A DNA stretch of 64,000 nt from Chrysopilus asiliformis (GCA_964034945.1 OZ035960.1:83018148-83082147), one strand, 5' to 3'; counted from the first letter of the stretch, positions 53,437 through 63,720 are shown. Translations and numbers: made by a program. Notes: a model not told the origin generated them from the letters alone.

Positions 53437-53643
53437 TGGTACAGCAAATACACACAGAATACACCAATGGGCTCAGTTAGAAATTTCCGAAAGGAGGGGG
53501 CAAGATCCCCTAGTGAAATGGATTCCGGAACAAGTTGTTTTTCATCTGCAGCAAAGTCAGAAAGGAGGATACTTGTTTTCAAGCTTTTTGCTGGACCGAT
53601 TTTCATGAAACCCAATTCAAACGAATTTTTGAGTTACGAGTAG
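53437..53643 (+). other. Terminal-exon candidate
   Basis: A clear acceptor (TTATATTTCAG) precedes a 68-codon open stretch reading WYSKYTQNTPMGSVRNFRKE, then a Ser-rich EMDSGTSCFSSAAKSERR part, to TAG at 53641. It could be a 3' exon of a gene whose other exons are not visible here. It does not fit in phase with CaMKK exon 5 (which needs phase 2) in this frame; the frame that would fit is also open (to about 53606) but looks less protein-like. The end overlaps the start of a dispersed repeat. Confidence 0.3.
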
Positions 53644-54135
53644 TGATATAGGGTATATAGAAATTTTAAAAATCAAAATGGCGGACCATAGCTGGCATTT
53701 TTTAATAAAACTTTATAACTCCTGAACGGTTTGGGTAAGGTCGGGCCATACAAGGTTTTTTGCTTCGTATTGACATTCTGGATACGGTTGATGACTAACA
53801 ATAAGTTTTGCGAAAAATCCTAAGTGGCGGACGATAGCTTCAGTTTGGCCAAAATAACTACACAATACCATACTGTGTGAGGTCTAAAATGAAAGCGCTT
53901 CAAAAAATGTGAAAATGTAATTTTATTTTAGTTGTGACATTAATGGCTTTGGGGTGTCTTTTTTGCCACTCGAAAATCGGGGAACAAACGATATTTGGAC
54001 ATTTCTGAGCAACCAGTCGTCCAATTTAAACGAAACAAAAACTAAAAGTTTTCGCTTTGAGATTAGAATTAAATTAAAAAAAACATTATCATAGGGTAGA
54101 GGAACCTATATAAAACCATGCTTTTTTATCCCAGT
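53644..54135 (+). repeat. Dispersed repeat, uninterrupted copy of the LTR element's target
   Basis: Its part at about 53990-54120 matches both flanks of the retrotransposon at 7424-11854 and has a single AGAG at 54098-54101 where the LTR element sits in the other copy. Blocks 'AAAATGGCGGACCATAGC' and 'CCTAAGTGGCGGACGATAGC' show internal duplication. Confidence 0.7.
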
Positions 54136-54635
54136 CCACCCTATAATTGACGCGGTCCAAAACTGGTTGCATATTTTGAAAGGGCTATCAAAGGTAAAGT
54201 TTATCTGCTTTAGCATTCTAATAAATATAACTCATTAAAACAAGCTTTAATCAGTTATTTAGGGGAATCTGAAGAAAGTAAATTTAAGAAATTATAAAAA
54301 GATCTTAATTCAAATGTCAAAAAACTAAGTTTCCATAGTGCTACCACCCCCAGAAGTAAAGTACTTAAACGCTTAGATTGCAATTAGTTCGTGATACTAA
54401 GGTAAAAAACACCTTTATCCACCCAACGGGGGGATGACACCTTTCTTACATAAGCAAACCTCATATGCCGAAGTGGTTATAAAATTTGAAGTTTTTATAC
54501 AAAAACATTCGAAAACTCGTGAACTAATTGAAGTAGAAAGCTGAAATTTGGCATAGAGCAAGATCCTGATAAAACTTGGGTTACGAATTTGTATGAGAGT
54601 TAATCCGGATCTATGATCGGATCATTAAAAAAATA
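54136..54635. other. Non-coding stretch
   Basis: No gene or element end was recognised. Confidence 0.3.
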
Positions 54636-55120
54636 CAGTAGAACACGCTTAAATGCACATCGAATTTCGCAGAATTTTATGTGCATTTATCCGTGTTTTG
54701 CATTTATACGTAGCACGGAAGCACGGATAAATGCACATTAATGTGCAATTATGCGAGTAAAAGATAAACATGCAACTTTAATATTCCTGTAATAAACATT
54801 TAAATTCAACAAGGCTACACAAAAACAAAGAACCTAATTAAGAATTCATTTTATCAAATAAAAATAACAATAATCACTTTTTTTTTGTGTAATTACATTT
54901 CATTTTTGCACATGTGCTTTTAAGCGTGTAAAATTTCATATAATTTATACTTTTGCGGATGTGAAAATGGTTGCATTTAAACAAGTATTGCAATTAAGCG
55001 TGTTTCATTTATCCGTGTATATTTATATGAAAAATGCTTAAAAATCCTCCATGCACAAATTTTGCGTGCAATTACACGAGTTTTGCATTTACGCGTGTTG
55101 CATTTAAGCGCGTTCTACTG
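54636..55120. mobile_element. MITE with CAGTAGAACRCGCTTAAATG ends, TA-flanked
   Basis: The left end CAGTAGAACACGCTTAAATG and the inverse of the right end CAGTAGAACGCGCTTAAATG are flanked by TA. Subterminal words of the type CGTGTTGCATTTA / TAAATGCACAT recur many times near both ends. 485 bp, non-coding; Tc1/mariner/pogo-like by target. Confidence 0.88.
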
Positions 55121-55433
55121 TACAGCTTTTATCCGGGATAACAAACGAAAAAAAAATCGTGACGTTATACATTTCGTAATGTAAAGAAATTCAAATTTTA
55201 TTTCGTTACGCAATTCGTTTTGTAACGATAAAAACTTTTATTTCGTTACGTCATAACGTTATTCGTATACATTCTATTGAAATTTAAAACTAAAAATATT
55301 GCACTTTAATAATAGTTTATTTATCACAAAATAATTAAATTCAATTTCCATAAAAATAAAATACAAACAAAAACAAACGAAAATAGTAATTCTTATTTTT
55401 TTCAATACCAAAAAAGTTGCTAACCTAGACACG

Positions 55434-55600
55434 TGTACTGGGCACTGAGTGCCCAGAACGGTTTTTTGAGGTTATATTTTCCCATTGTATTTCTTACTTG
55501 TTTAACGAATAAACCACATTTTTATGATTTTTAAACAAACAACCCATACATTTTCTATTAGAATTACATATGAGTGCCCTATGATTAAAAATATTACCCC
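55434..55600. mobile_element. Fragment of the TTAA-type MITE family
   Basis: GTGTACTGGGCACTGAGTGCCCAG followed by a block ending TAAAAATC-type, CCCATACATTTTCTATTAGA matches the 41103-41725 element (in inverse, its left part). It retains the palindrome GGGCACTGAGTGCCC but not a TTAA-flanked pair of ends. Confidence 0.75.
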
Positions 55601-55636
55601 CAAATTTTTAATTATATTTTATGTCTGTAGCGTTAA

Positions 55637-56060
55637 GCGCATATCAGAATGAAGCAGCATTCGCTGCGGCAGCAAAACTGCCTTGGCAGTAAAATTGGTT
55701 TTGCTGACTTCCATCACGGAATGGAGCAGCACGAATCCAGAGTAAAATCAGTTTGACAGTTCTCATTTGTTTGATTTTCTCGTGAAATTTTGTTAATTTA
55801 TCTATTCGTTCATAAAATGTCTACAGTAATTGATGATTTAGATAAAATTAATGAAGGCATTAGTGTTCTGACGGCGTATAGCGTGTATTCGAACTATATG
55901 GAAAATTTACTGCTCGGGCAGCGTCAGTAAAAATAGAAATAGCGCTAAAAAAGCAGCGAAAATTTTTGCTGCTTTTAGTACGTCATAATTTTGCTCTTAG
56001 CCAATGGGAAACTTTTGCTGCCCGCTGCCACGAAAGCGCTGCTGCATTCTGATATGGACT
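55637..56060. mobile_element. MITE with CATATCAGAATG ends
   Basis: GCATATCAGAATGAAGCAGC at the left pairs with the inverse of GCAGCGCTGCTGCATTCTGATATG-type sequence at the right (shared CATATCAGAATG[AC]AGCAGC). GC-rich GCAGC words lie inside both ends. The interior contains a 37-codon frame from ATG 55817 (MSTVIDDLDKINEGISVLTA) ending at the right arm, possibly the remnant start of a transposase. Confidence 0.7.
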
Positions 56061-56293
56061 TTATACTTGATGAACTTTTGTGGAGCATTTTACAAAATAT
56101 TATAAAAAATAAAATAAAGCAAAATAAATTAAATAACGAAAAAACGAAATCATTTTTGTTGGTTTTCGTTACGTTTTTCGTTATTGTAACGGAATTAAAT
56201 TTCTATAACGTTAAAACGTACTTTTGAGGAAAAAACCGAAAAATCGCTATTTTGTTTCGTTATTCCTTTACGTTACAATACCTTTTCCCATCC

Positions 56294-57298
56294 TTATTAT
56301 TATTAAATATGTATACAAATAATTACAGTGGAACCTCTATGAAACGAAATTCTTTATATGTATAACAAAATTTTTCTCGGAACTTTGATTTAGGAAGACA
56401 AACATAAACAAAACCATTTCTAAAATAAAGAAATTCCGCATACGAAATAATTTTCGTTTATTAACGTCTTGAATTGTTCGACTTTAGCTCTCCAAATAGC
56501 GGAATTTTTCAAATTATTAAAAGTGCTAAATCGAATTACCAAAATGTCTGAGAAATAACTTATAATTAAAATTTATAAAAATTTAAAAAAATTAAGAAAA
56601 ATATTCAAAACAAACTCAAAAAATGAATAAATACTTTTCTAAAACAATTCATATTAATTATTTTTTTCAAAAAATAATCTATTATTTATAATAGCCAAAT
56701 CTCTGTTTATAAAAATTGTTAAATATCTGTAGGGCATTCTAGTAATGACATCGAATAACCTTGAAACCCGTTTTTTTTTTGGAAACATAATAATCTATAA
56801 TTCCCTTTTTTAAAATTGGAAGCTTTTTTTTTGAATTCACTTTTTGATAGTGCAGTTAAAAAAATGCTTTTTAATTTAAAAAAATCAAAAAATGAATAGA
56901 AGCAAATATTATTCAAAAATATTGACCAATAAACCCTAAGTTTCGAGATCTTCAAATATCAAAGAGGTCACAACAATTACAAAATATCTTTCGTTTATTC
57001 AATATACCTACCAAAGACGTGTCTGAAAAAAATATTTGTCGAAAATCTTGTTTATATTTCTTTGACGTGTTTTGGAAGAAAAAATGTTTAAAATTTGAAC
57101 AGTCTGTGTTTGAGAAAGGTATACAGCAGCCACTTCTAGTATTTGTTACTAATTGAAAGAAATTTTTCACAAAAGTAAAATAATATATTTTAACCTTTTC
57201 GGTGGCTTGTTATTTAATGGAAATGTTTTTGTATCAGTATTTGTTAAATAGTTGAGTTCACATAGAGTTACCTGGAATTTTTTTACAAGTTTTCATAT
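56294..57298. other. AT-rich stretch with one possible element end
   Basis: ACAGTGGAACCTCTATGAAACG at about 56327 looks like a Tc1/pogo-type terminus, but I found no inverse partner. No gene. Confidence 0.3.
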
Positions 57299-57453
57299 CA
57301 GAGATGCAAACCAAAAGTTTTCTGAGTGTGGTTCGGGTTTTGGTTTTTAATTTTGGCTCCTTAAATTTCAAAATTTGTTATTGGTTTTGGTTCACTGAAA
57401 TTTTAATGGTTCATTGATATTTGATTCGGTTTAAAACCCGGTTTGCATCTCTG
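57299..57453. mobile_element. Short hAT-like MITE
   Basis: CAGAGATGCAAACC at the left and its inverse GGTTTGCATCTCTG at the right bracket 155 bp made of AACCAAAACC/GGTTTTGGTT-type words. CAGAGATG is a hAT-like terminus. An 8-bp duplication is not exact. Confidence 0.65.
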
Positions 57454-58327
57454 TATTTTCACTACAATGGACTCGCGGATATATGAACTCATTAAAGCGG
57501 CATCATTCTAGATGCCGGCCAACGCGGTGCGCGGCGGTACTAGGATGGGCTACCTTCACCTTGAGGTTGAACTTTGGCAAAAAAAAGTCAGACTAATGAG
57601 CCAACCGCTCTTGCTATTGCACCCTTTTACCTAAATAAGTTCAGTTCTGTGTTTGAGTTTGTGGCGAAAACATTTAATTGTAGGATGCGCTGGCTGATTG
57701 ATTTGTGTGTGATTTCGTCTTGAACTAAGTAGTGATAAGCGGAGGGAAGTGTAGGTATGGATTGAAAATTTGACGAACCTATGCTAAGATCTGCCGAATA
57801 ACTCGCCAAACATTAGTCCATGCCCATTGGCCAAAACTTCAGAGGTAGCAAAAAAAAAGTAATATAAGTTTCCTATTTATTTTTAAGTTTCTATGGCTGC
57901 AGAATTGCAGATATATAATCTTTGGTAAAACGTTTAATCACCACCTTATTTCTTTCCCATATACGCGCAACGTTATCAAGTAGCAATAATAATTCGGTCT
58001 TAACGAATTCAAATAGAAAATAATACGAATTCAACATTTTTAGCTCCGAGTGGGTTAAGATTTAAATTTTTAATTTAATAACAATTAGAGAATTCTGCGT
58101 ACTTCTTGTATGCCAAGCTGTTTAGAGAATCCTGTAAATTATGAATTATTGGAGGTTTTACGCATTTGGTTTTGAATTTAGCTTTTCTTCGCCTTAGTTT
58201 TTTAGGAAATGAGGGAATTAAGAATTCTGAATAGCATTAAAAATTCAAATTTTTAATGCCAAATGCGCAAATATTTGCAAATGATAATTTATGAAGTTGT
58301 TGGGTGAAAGATAAACACATTAAATAC
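57454..58327. other. Upstream region of the 58389 gene
   Basis: No gene is visible. A GC-richer patch (about 57475-57620) is unassigned. A hairpin GCATTAAAAATT/AATTTTTAATGC lies at 58233-58258. Confidence 0.35.
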
Positions 58328-58335
58328 TATATAAG
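58328..58335 (+). promoter_or_regulatory. TATA box
   Basis: TATATAAG lies 34 bases before the A of a TCAGTT initiator, the usual arthropod core-promoter layout. Confidence 0.8.
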
Positions 58336-58359
58336 AGAAAACTTCTGGTTCATTAGATC

Positions 58360-58365
58360 TCAGTT
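58360..58365 (+). promoter_or_regulatory. Initiator / transcription start
   Basis: TCAGTT matches the arthropod initiator (TCAGT). Transcription from about 58362 would give a 27-nt 5' UTR. Confidence 0.75.
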
Positions 58366-58388
58366 ACTTAACTTTTGCTAGATTCAAG

Positions 58389-59330
58389 ATGAAGGTTCTC
58401 GCAGCATTTTTGATCGCTTTCTGCACTTTCCAAGCAGTTTCTGCTAAACCAGAACCGTTTATTAAATTTGACATCAACCTTAACATTTTTTCCGACTTGA
58501 TTAATAAAGTTAAGGGTTTAGTCGAAAATGTTGTAGGTGAAGTCAACAAATTTGTTGGTGAAACTATTAATCACATAAAAGGATTAGTAGGCCATTTAAG
58601 TGGTGAACTGCAGAAGTTTGTTAACACTGCTGGAGAACGTATTTCCGAAGCAACTAAAGCTCTTGAGCAGGAAGTCGCAAAAATCAAAGATGACGTTCTT
58701 AAGCCCGCTCTTGACAAAGTAGTGGTTTCTGCAAAGAAAGCTGTTGCTGAAGTCGAAGGAGCCCTCAAGGAAGTTGCTGCACACGCTGAAACATTGTTCG
58801 AGAAACTTAAGACTGATATTCAAGAAGTCGTTAGCAAGATGTCCAACAAAATCACTGACTTGTCCAAGGATCTCACTGACAAACTGAAGGAAGCCGCCGA
58901 GAAAAAATCCAAAAAGGCAAAAGAATGCACAGAGAAATACGGTCCTCAAATTAAGGAATTCGGTATTAAAAATGTTAAGGGTCTTGAACAATGCGCAATT
59001 GCTACTAAGGATTCAGCTGAAAAGTTGATCAAGGAGAAAGCAGAGGATCTTCTTAAGGTACCCGAGGTCATCACTGATCTTTACCATTCCATTGATGCTT
59101 GCTTGAAGGAAAGTCCTGTTGAAGCTGTTGGCTGTGTGGCCAAGGCCGGTATTGAAGTCGTTGGAAAATGTAAGGGTCTCGTCTCGAGTGTTGTTTCAAT
59201 CAAAAGTGAACTCGAAAAGACTTTGATTACACTTGGACATGAACTTGGAGAATGCGCAGCTGGTGTTGTCGCCAAGGCAACCTCCGAAGCTGCTACACTT
59301 GGTGTTGACATTGCCAAATGCGTGGCCTAA
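58389..59330 (+). CDS. Secreted helical Lys/Glu/Ala-rich protein, family not recognised
   Basis: A single exon of 313 codons. The ATG (AAGATGAAG) is the first after the predicted start site. Residues 1-19 form a signal peptide (MKVLAAFLIAFCTFQAVSA), cleaved before KPEP. The mature protein is rich in K, E, A, V and predicted mostly amphipathic helix, with heptad-like repeats from about residue 40 to 170 (for example KLKTDIQEVVSKMSNKITDL). Seven cysteines lie in the C-terminal half (ECTEKYG, EQCAIA, DACLKE, VGCVAK, GKCKGL, GECAAG, KCVA), spaced to allow helix-to-helix disulfides. The compact TATA promoter, short UTR and lack of introns are typical of strongly expressed secreted proteins of haemolymph, gut or saliva (inference). 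I do not recognise the family. Confidence 0.92.
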   Translation: MKVLAAFLIAFCTFQAVSAKPEPFIKFDINLNIFSDLINKVKGLVENVVGEVNKFVGETINHIKGLVGHLSGELQKFVNTAGERISEATKALEQEVAKIKDDVLKPALDKVVVSAKKAVAEVEGALKEVAAHAETLFEKLKTDIQEVVSKMSNKITDLSKDLTDKLKEAAEKKSKKAKECTEKYGPQIKEFGIKNVKGLEQCAIATKDSAEKLIKEKAEDLLKVPEVITDLYHSIDACLKESPVEAVGCVAKAGIEVVGKCKGLVSSVVSIKSELEKTLITLGHELGECAAGVVAKATSEAATLGVDIAKCVA

Positions 59331-59376
59331 AACAATTTATATGCAACCATTAAATATTTTACGGAAATATATCTTG

Positions 59377-59382
59377 AATAAA
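59377..59382 (+). terminator. Poly(A) signal of the 58389 gene
   Basis: AATAAA lies 47 bases after the stop codon, giving a short 3' UTR. Confidence 0.75.
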
Positions 59383-59611
59383 TTAGCACAAACCAAAAAC
59401 TGTTTTAATTTCATAATTTTTTCTACTGGCAAATATATTTATAATATATTTTCATTATTCAGTCACATTTAATAGAAGTTCAATGCTAACGTAAAATGGG
59501 AAGATGAATTTACACAAGTTAAAACATCGGTGTTGTCGTTGTTTTTTGTTGTTTAATTAATTTCTTTATTATTGTGAATTGAGGGAACTTTAGAACTGAT
59601 AACATATTATA

Positions 59612-60285
59612 ACTGGTGAACTCCACCTCAACTCATACTCACATTTACAGTCATGTTCGATTTCTTAACTTTTTTCAGTTGGATGTTGTTAGGGACTTAA
59701 AAAAAAGTTACCCGTATTTTTTTGTTTGTGGAATAACGTCCGGTAGGCGGAGGGGAGGGGGTCAAAGTCGGCGAAAACTGGAAATCACAAAAACTTTAAA
59801 AATTTGTAACTTTTGAACGGCTTTACCGATTGAGATGATATTGAACATTTTGGAAAGGTAATTAAATTTCCTTGTCACAAAAAATATTTTTTGACTCCCT
59901 CCCCCTCACCGTCATATTGTAAAATTCAATTTCGTGACAAAATTTCAAATATCTCGAAAACGGCATTTTTTTTTCTTTTGAATTTTTTTCTGTAAATACT
60001 TGCCATTATACCATACAAATTCGCTAAATAAAATTTGGGGGTAAATGCGTTGTTGATTTTTAAAAAAATCTCAAAAAAAATCGAATACAAAATTTTTCAT
60101 ATATTTTACTGATTTTCGATTGGTTTTTATGTTTTATGTACATTATATTATTGCAAAAGTTTCAGGAGATTAAAATTAATTAGAAATTCATTTAAAAGAA
60201 ATAGTTTTAAATATATCACCATTAGAAAAATTTTTTACTTTGAGAGAAATTCCGTCTTGAAAAAATCTGTGAAAATTTCAAGTTC
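59612..60285 (+). repeat. Left arm of the foldback element
   Basis: It pairs with 61038-61723 in inverse; includes GGTAGGCGGAGGGGAGGGGG and TCCCTCCCCCTCACCGTC as clear landmarks. Confidence 0.9.
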
Positions 60286-60310
60286 AATGAAAATGCCATT
60301 CGCAATATAA

Positions 60311-60704
60311 GCCTAGTACGCAGTTCGAGTAAAATGAAATTTCCTATACAAATTTAACACTGAGCTTAAATTTAACCTCAGAAATTTTACCAAGCGGTAC
60401 GCAGTTCGCTGGTAAAATGATGTGAAAAACTCATGTTGCAATGTTGCCTACACTAGATGGCGCAGAAAGTCTCCACTTGATTTTACCAGCATTTTAACTG
60501 TTCGGTACATTAAATTCGAGGTAAAAATTTGACAGATGAAAATAATAGAGGTTCTGTTTCCAGTTTTCTTAACGAGTGTGGTTTTTTAATTTTAAAAAAA
60601 TGGAAGAATATTTGATTTCTCCACAAACAGTTTTTACTTCGGTTTTAATGTGCCAATTTGGAGACCGCGTTAAAATTTCATTTTACTCGAACTGCGTACT
60701 AGGC
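60311..60704. mobile_element. MITE nested in the foldback element
   Basis: GCCTAGTACGCAGTTCGAGT and the perfect inverse at the right (about 33 bp in all) form the ends; TAA / TAT flank. A related word (GTACGCAGTTCGCTGG) recurs at about 60395. A short frame from ATG 60601 (MEEYLISPQTVFTSVLMCQF) runs into the right end, similar in layout to the frames inside 22147-22972 and 55637-56060. Confidence 0.88.
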
Positions 60705-60842
60705 TATATATTGAAATCTTCCTTATGGTGTAGAATGTTTATGATTTTTTTTTCTTGTTTTGAAATAATCGAACAATTTTTACATGTATTACATGTCATG
60801 ATAGTGTGGCAGTGAATTTGTTTATAGAAAAACAAATTCGTC

Positions 60843-61133
60843 CATCCATACGACGGCATCGGTGGAACAGTGAAAAGAGTGGCCACAAGAGCCAGTTTAT
60901 CAAAAAAGTACGGCCACACTATAACAACAGCTCAAGATTTGTACAATTGGACAAAAAACCTAAATATACAAACACAGAGAGAATATGAGGTAAAACAATT
61001 TCAAATAAGGTTTGAAAGTGTCAAAACACTTCCAGGATCTCAAAATTTTCACGGATTTATTCAAAACGGAAATTTTCTCAAAATAAAAAAATTTTCTAAT
61101 GGCGATTTATTTAAAACTTTTTCTTTTAAATGA
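60843..61133 (+). pseudogene. Transposase-like coding remnant in the foldback element
   Basis: The frame reads DGIGGTVKRVATRASLSKKY, then a TAQDLYNWTKNL block and about 50 more residues that extend into the right arm. A D-G-I-G-G-x-[VI]-K-R motif is one I associate with uncharacterised insect and cnidarian transposon-borne proteins. There is no ATG start and no catalytic triad visible, so this is a C-terminal fragment. Its extension into the arm means the arm grew out of, or captured, the end of the coding region. Identity of the family is not certain. Confidence 0.45.
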
Positions 61134-61723
61134 ATTTCTAATTAATTTTAATCTCCTGAAACTTTTGCAATAATATAATGTACATAAAACATAAAAACCA
61201 ATCGAAAATCAGTAAAATATATGAAAAATTTTGTATTCGATTATTTTTGAAATTTTTTTAAAAATCAACAAAGCATTTACCCCCAAATTTTATTTAGCGA
61301 ATTTGTATGGTATAATGGCAAGTATTTACAGAAAAAAATTCAAAAGAAAAAAAAATGCCGTTTTCGAGATATTTTAAATTTTGTCACGAAATTGAATTTT
61401 ACAATATGACGGTGAGGGGGAGGGAGTCAAAAAATATTTTTTGTGACAAGGAAATTTAATTACCTTTCCAAAATGTTCAATATCATCTCAATCGGTAAAG
61501 CCGTTCAAAAGTTACAAATTTTTAAAGTTTTTGTGATTTCCAGTTTTCGCCGACTTTGACCCCCTCCCCTCCGCCTACCGGACGTTATTCCACCAAACAA
61601 AAAAATACGGGTAACTTTTTTTTAAGTCCCTAACAACATCCAACTGAAAAAAGTTAAAAAAAACAGAGGTGACTTCCAAGCTCCATACAAGTCGAGTATG
61701 AGTTGGTGTGGAATTCACCAACT
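61038..61723 (-). repeat. Right arm of the foldback element
   Basis: It is the inverse of the left arm. The outermost part (61640-61723) is less similar than the inner part because of a small extra segment around 61664-61690. Confidence 0.9.
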
Positions 61724-61917
61724 GCAAAATAACTCTCAATGTATACAATTTTCAATTATAGTAGAATAATGCAAATATATTTTTGTCGCAATTTACTTGC
61801 GTTTATCAGTTTCATGCATGTGAGCGTATAATATTTAATGTAATTTTTAGATTTGTGAACTTGAAAATGGATGTAATTAATCCAACCCCCTCCTGAAATT
61901 GACACAAAGTGAATTTG

Positions 61918-63018
61918 AAAACATAACAAAAGCTATAATTGCCAATCTGGAACCCGTGTAGTGATATTCGTATCAAAATTCCACTTTGAAGTCAAACTTT
62001 CCAATAAGATTTTTTAAAATTTATTCCAATCGGATTATAATGTATGCGAGTTTTATGTAGAATCATATCCTAAAAAACTTTTGTTCTTGCACTTTTTTGA
62101 TGAGATGCACCGTTTTCGAGATATTTGCAAAAAACGTTTTCGTTCGTATGGGGGGTACCCCCCTAATGGTCCATTTTTGCCCGTTAACGAACTTAGCCTC
62201 GCATTTTACGAAAAATGGGTCTGTACAAAATTTGAAGTCTGTAGCTCAATCCGTGCACCCGCAATCCGCGCCACAGACAGACGGACGGACATGCAAAAAT
62301 TGATTATTTTTTTATACCCGTATGGTGAAACCAAAGGGTATATTAGATTTGCCTTACCGTTTGTAACGCCAAGATCCCGTCATCGCACAAAAAAATGAAT
62401 TACACCAGTGTCTTTAGAATGATAAAAAAAGTTGAATTTAGCATGTCCGTCCGTCTGTCTGTCTGTCCGTCCGTCTGTCTGTCCGTCCGTCTGCCTGTCT
62501 GTCCGTCCGTCTGTCTGTGGCGCGGATTGCGGGCGCACGGATTGAGCTAGAGACTTGAAAGTTCGCACAGATCCGTTTTTCGTAAAATGCGAGGCTAAGT
62601 TCGTTAATGGGCAGAAATGGACCATTAGGGGGGGTACCCCCCATACGAACGAAATCGTTTTTTGTGAATATCTCGAAAACGGTACATCTTATCAAAAAAG
62701 TCCCAGAACAAAAGTTATTCAGGATATGATTCTACATAAAACTCCCATACATGAAAATCCGATTGGAATAAATTTTAAAAAATCTTATTGGAAAGTTTGA
62801 CTTCAAAGTGGAATTTTGATACAACTGTTCGCTGCTCACTTAAATCACCATACGGGTTTTCAATAATTGCCAGATTGGCAATTATAGCTTTTGTTATGTT
62901 TATCATTCTAAACACACTGGTGTAATTCATTTTTGTGTGTGATGACGAGATCTTAGCGTTACAAACGGTAAGGCAAAGTTAATATACCCTTTGGTTTGAC
63001 CATACGGGTATAAAAAAA
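61918..63018 (-). mobile_element. Helentron-like (INE-1-type) copy G, split by copy H
   Basis: 3' part 61918 to about 62308, 5' part about 62892-63018, both on the minus strand. The two parts join at ATTGATTATTTT / TATCATTCTAAAC, the usual T-rich junction between microsatellite and conserved block in other copies. The 3' hairpin has lost one half (GCCAATCTGGAACCC). Confidence 0.9.
62309..62891 (+). mobile_element. Helentron-like (INE-1-type) copy H, inserted into copy G
   Basis: Complete plus-strand copy: 5' TTTTTATACCCGTATGG, (GTCY)n at about 62444-62518, body with GGGGGGTACCCCCC, TCACCATACGGG, intact 3' hairpin, end GTTATGTT(T). It sits within a T run of copy G, so it shows that the family inserts at T-rich sites without a visible duplication. 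Confidence 0.92.
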
Positions 63019-63476
63019 CATTTTTAACTGAAACGAAAAAAATTAACATTTTTGGCTTTGTCAATCTTCTATCTTTCATGGGCAAGACAAAATCTTAAGA
63101 GGAAAAAGCAGTACTAGGGTCAAAACATACCCAACGCAGCTTGCATATTGAAGCCGCAACTACATAGAATTTGAAGACCATATAGATAGGTACTGACCTA
63201 GTTGAAGCAATCGTGCACTGTATTTCACCAGCATAAGCTTCAATCCATGGATTCGTGAATCGTTCATTTCTGTTTGGAATTTCAATGCATAGCATTGGCT
63301 AAATTGAAGCCTTTAGAATATAATGTGGCCTTTAAGTAAAACCATAACAAAAACTTCGTAATTTTAATTTTCAGTGAATTAATCTTTCGCATTAGTTCGA
63401 AGCAATGTGCAGTTAAGATGCTTTGGTTCTGTCCCTGAACATTTGGCTGCCATGCATTAGCGGCGGATGCACGCAT
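63019..63476. other. Non-coding stretch
   Basis: No gene or element end was recognised. Confidence 0.3.
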
Positions 63477-63720
63477 TTAACCCTAATCCGCACACCCGGT
63501 GACCTTGAGTCACCGTTTCAGTTTTGAGAGTGATTGTTACGGATGTTAAAAAAGTTATTGCATTCATACTCCTAGACTTTGTTTTTTTATGCCAATACTA
63601 TTTAAAAACGAAAAAAAAAATTTAAATGTTTTACTACAACAATAATATTTTGCTTTTATTCGCTTCATACCTAATCTACGCAGGCGGTGACTCACAGTCA
63701 CCGTAACAGTTTTACCAGCA
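63477..63720. mobile_element. TTAA-type element end with paired palindromes
   Basis: TTAA (63478-63481 region) is followed by CCCTAATCCGCACACC and the palindrome GGTGACCTTGAGTCACC. A second palindrome, GGTGACTCACAGTCACC, lies at about 63686-63702, each followed by CAGTTTT. The plan, TTAA + CCCT + short spacer + palindrome, is that of the 41103-41725 MITE with other bases. No second TTAA end is identified, so it may be one end of a longer element continuing past 63720. Confidence 0.5.

Larger units (their letters stand above)
55133..56293. mobile_element. MITE rich in CGTTACGT words (copy 2), carrying insertions
   Basis: The ends (GGGATAACAAACGAAAAAA at the left; the inverse of GGATGGGAAAAGG at the right) and the CGTAACG arrays match copy 1 at 25553-25987. 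It is 1.16 kb because of inserted pieces: a fragment of the TTAA MITE (about 55434-55600) and another MITE (55637-56060). Confidence 0.7.
59612..61723. mobile_element. Large foldback element with arms of about 680 bp
   Basis: Positions about 59612-60285 are the reverse complement, with few mismatches, of about 61038-61723. Outer ends are ACTGGTGAACTCCAC / GTGGAATTCACCAACT. The centre holds a MITE (60311-60704) and a coding remnant (60843-61133) running into the right arm. A related, more diverged arm lies at 16100-16270. Superfamily not established; target duplication not determined. Confidence 0.9.

Noticed and set aside
58571..59317. Long minus-strand frames over the 58389 gene
   Set aside because: They are shadows of the plus-strand coding sequence, which has the promoter, signal peptide and poly(A) signal.
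62438..62695. Recurrent frames reading NGPFLPINELSLAFYEKRI and RATDRRTDRQ in several places
   Set aside because: They occur only inside the Helentron-like copies (B-H) and the RTDGQTDGRT part is just the (GTCY)n tract translated. This is repeat sequence, not a gene family.
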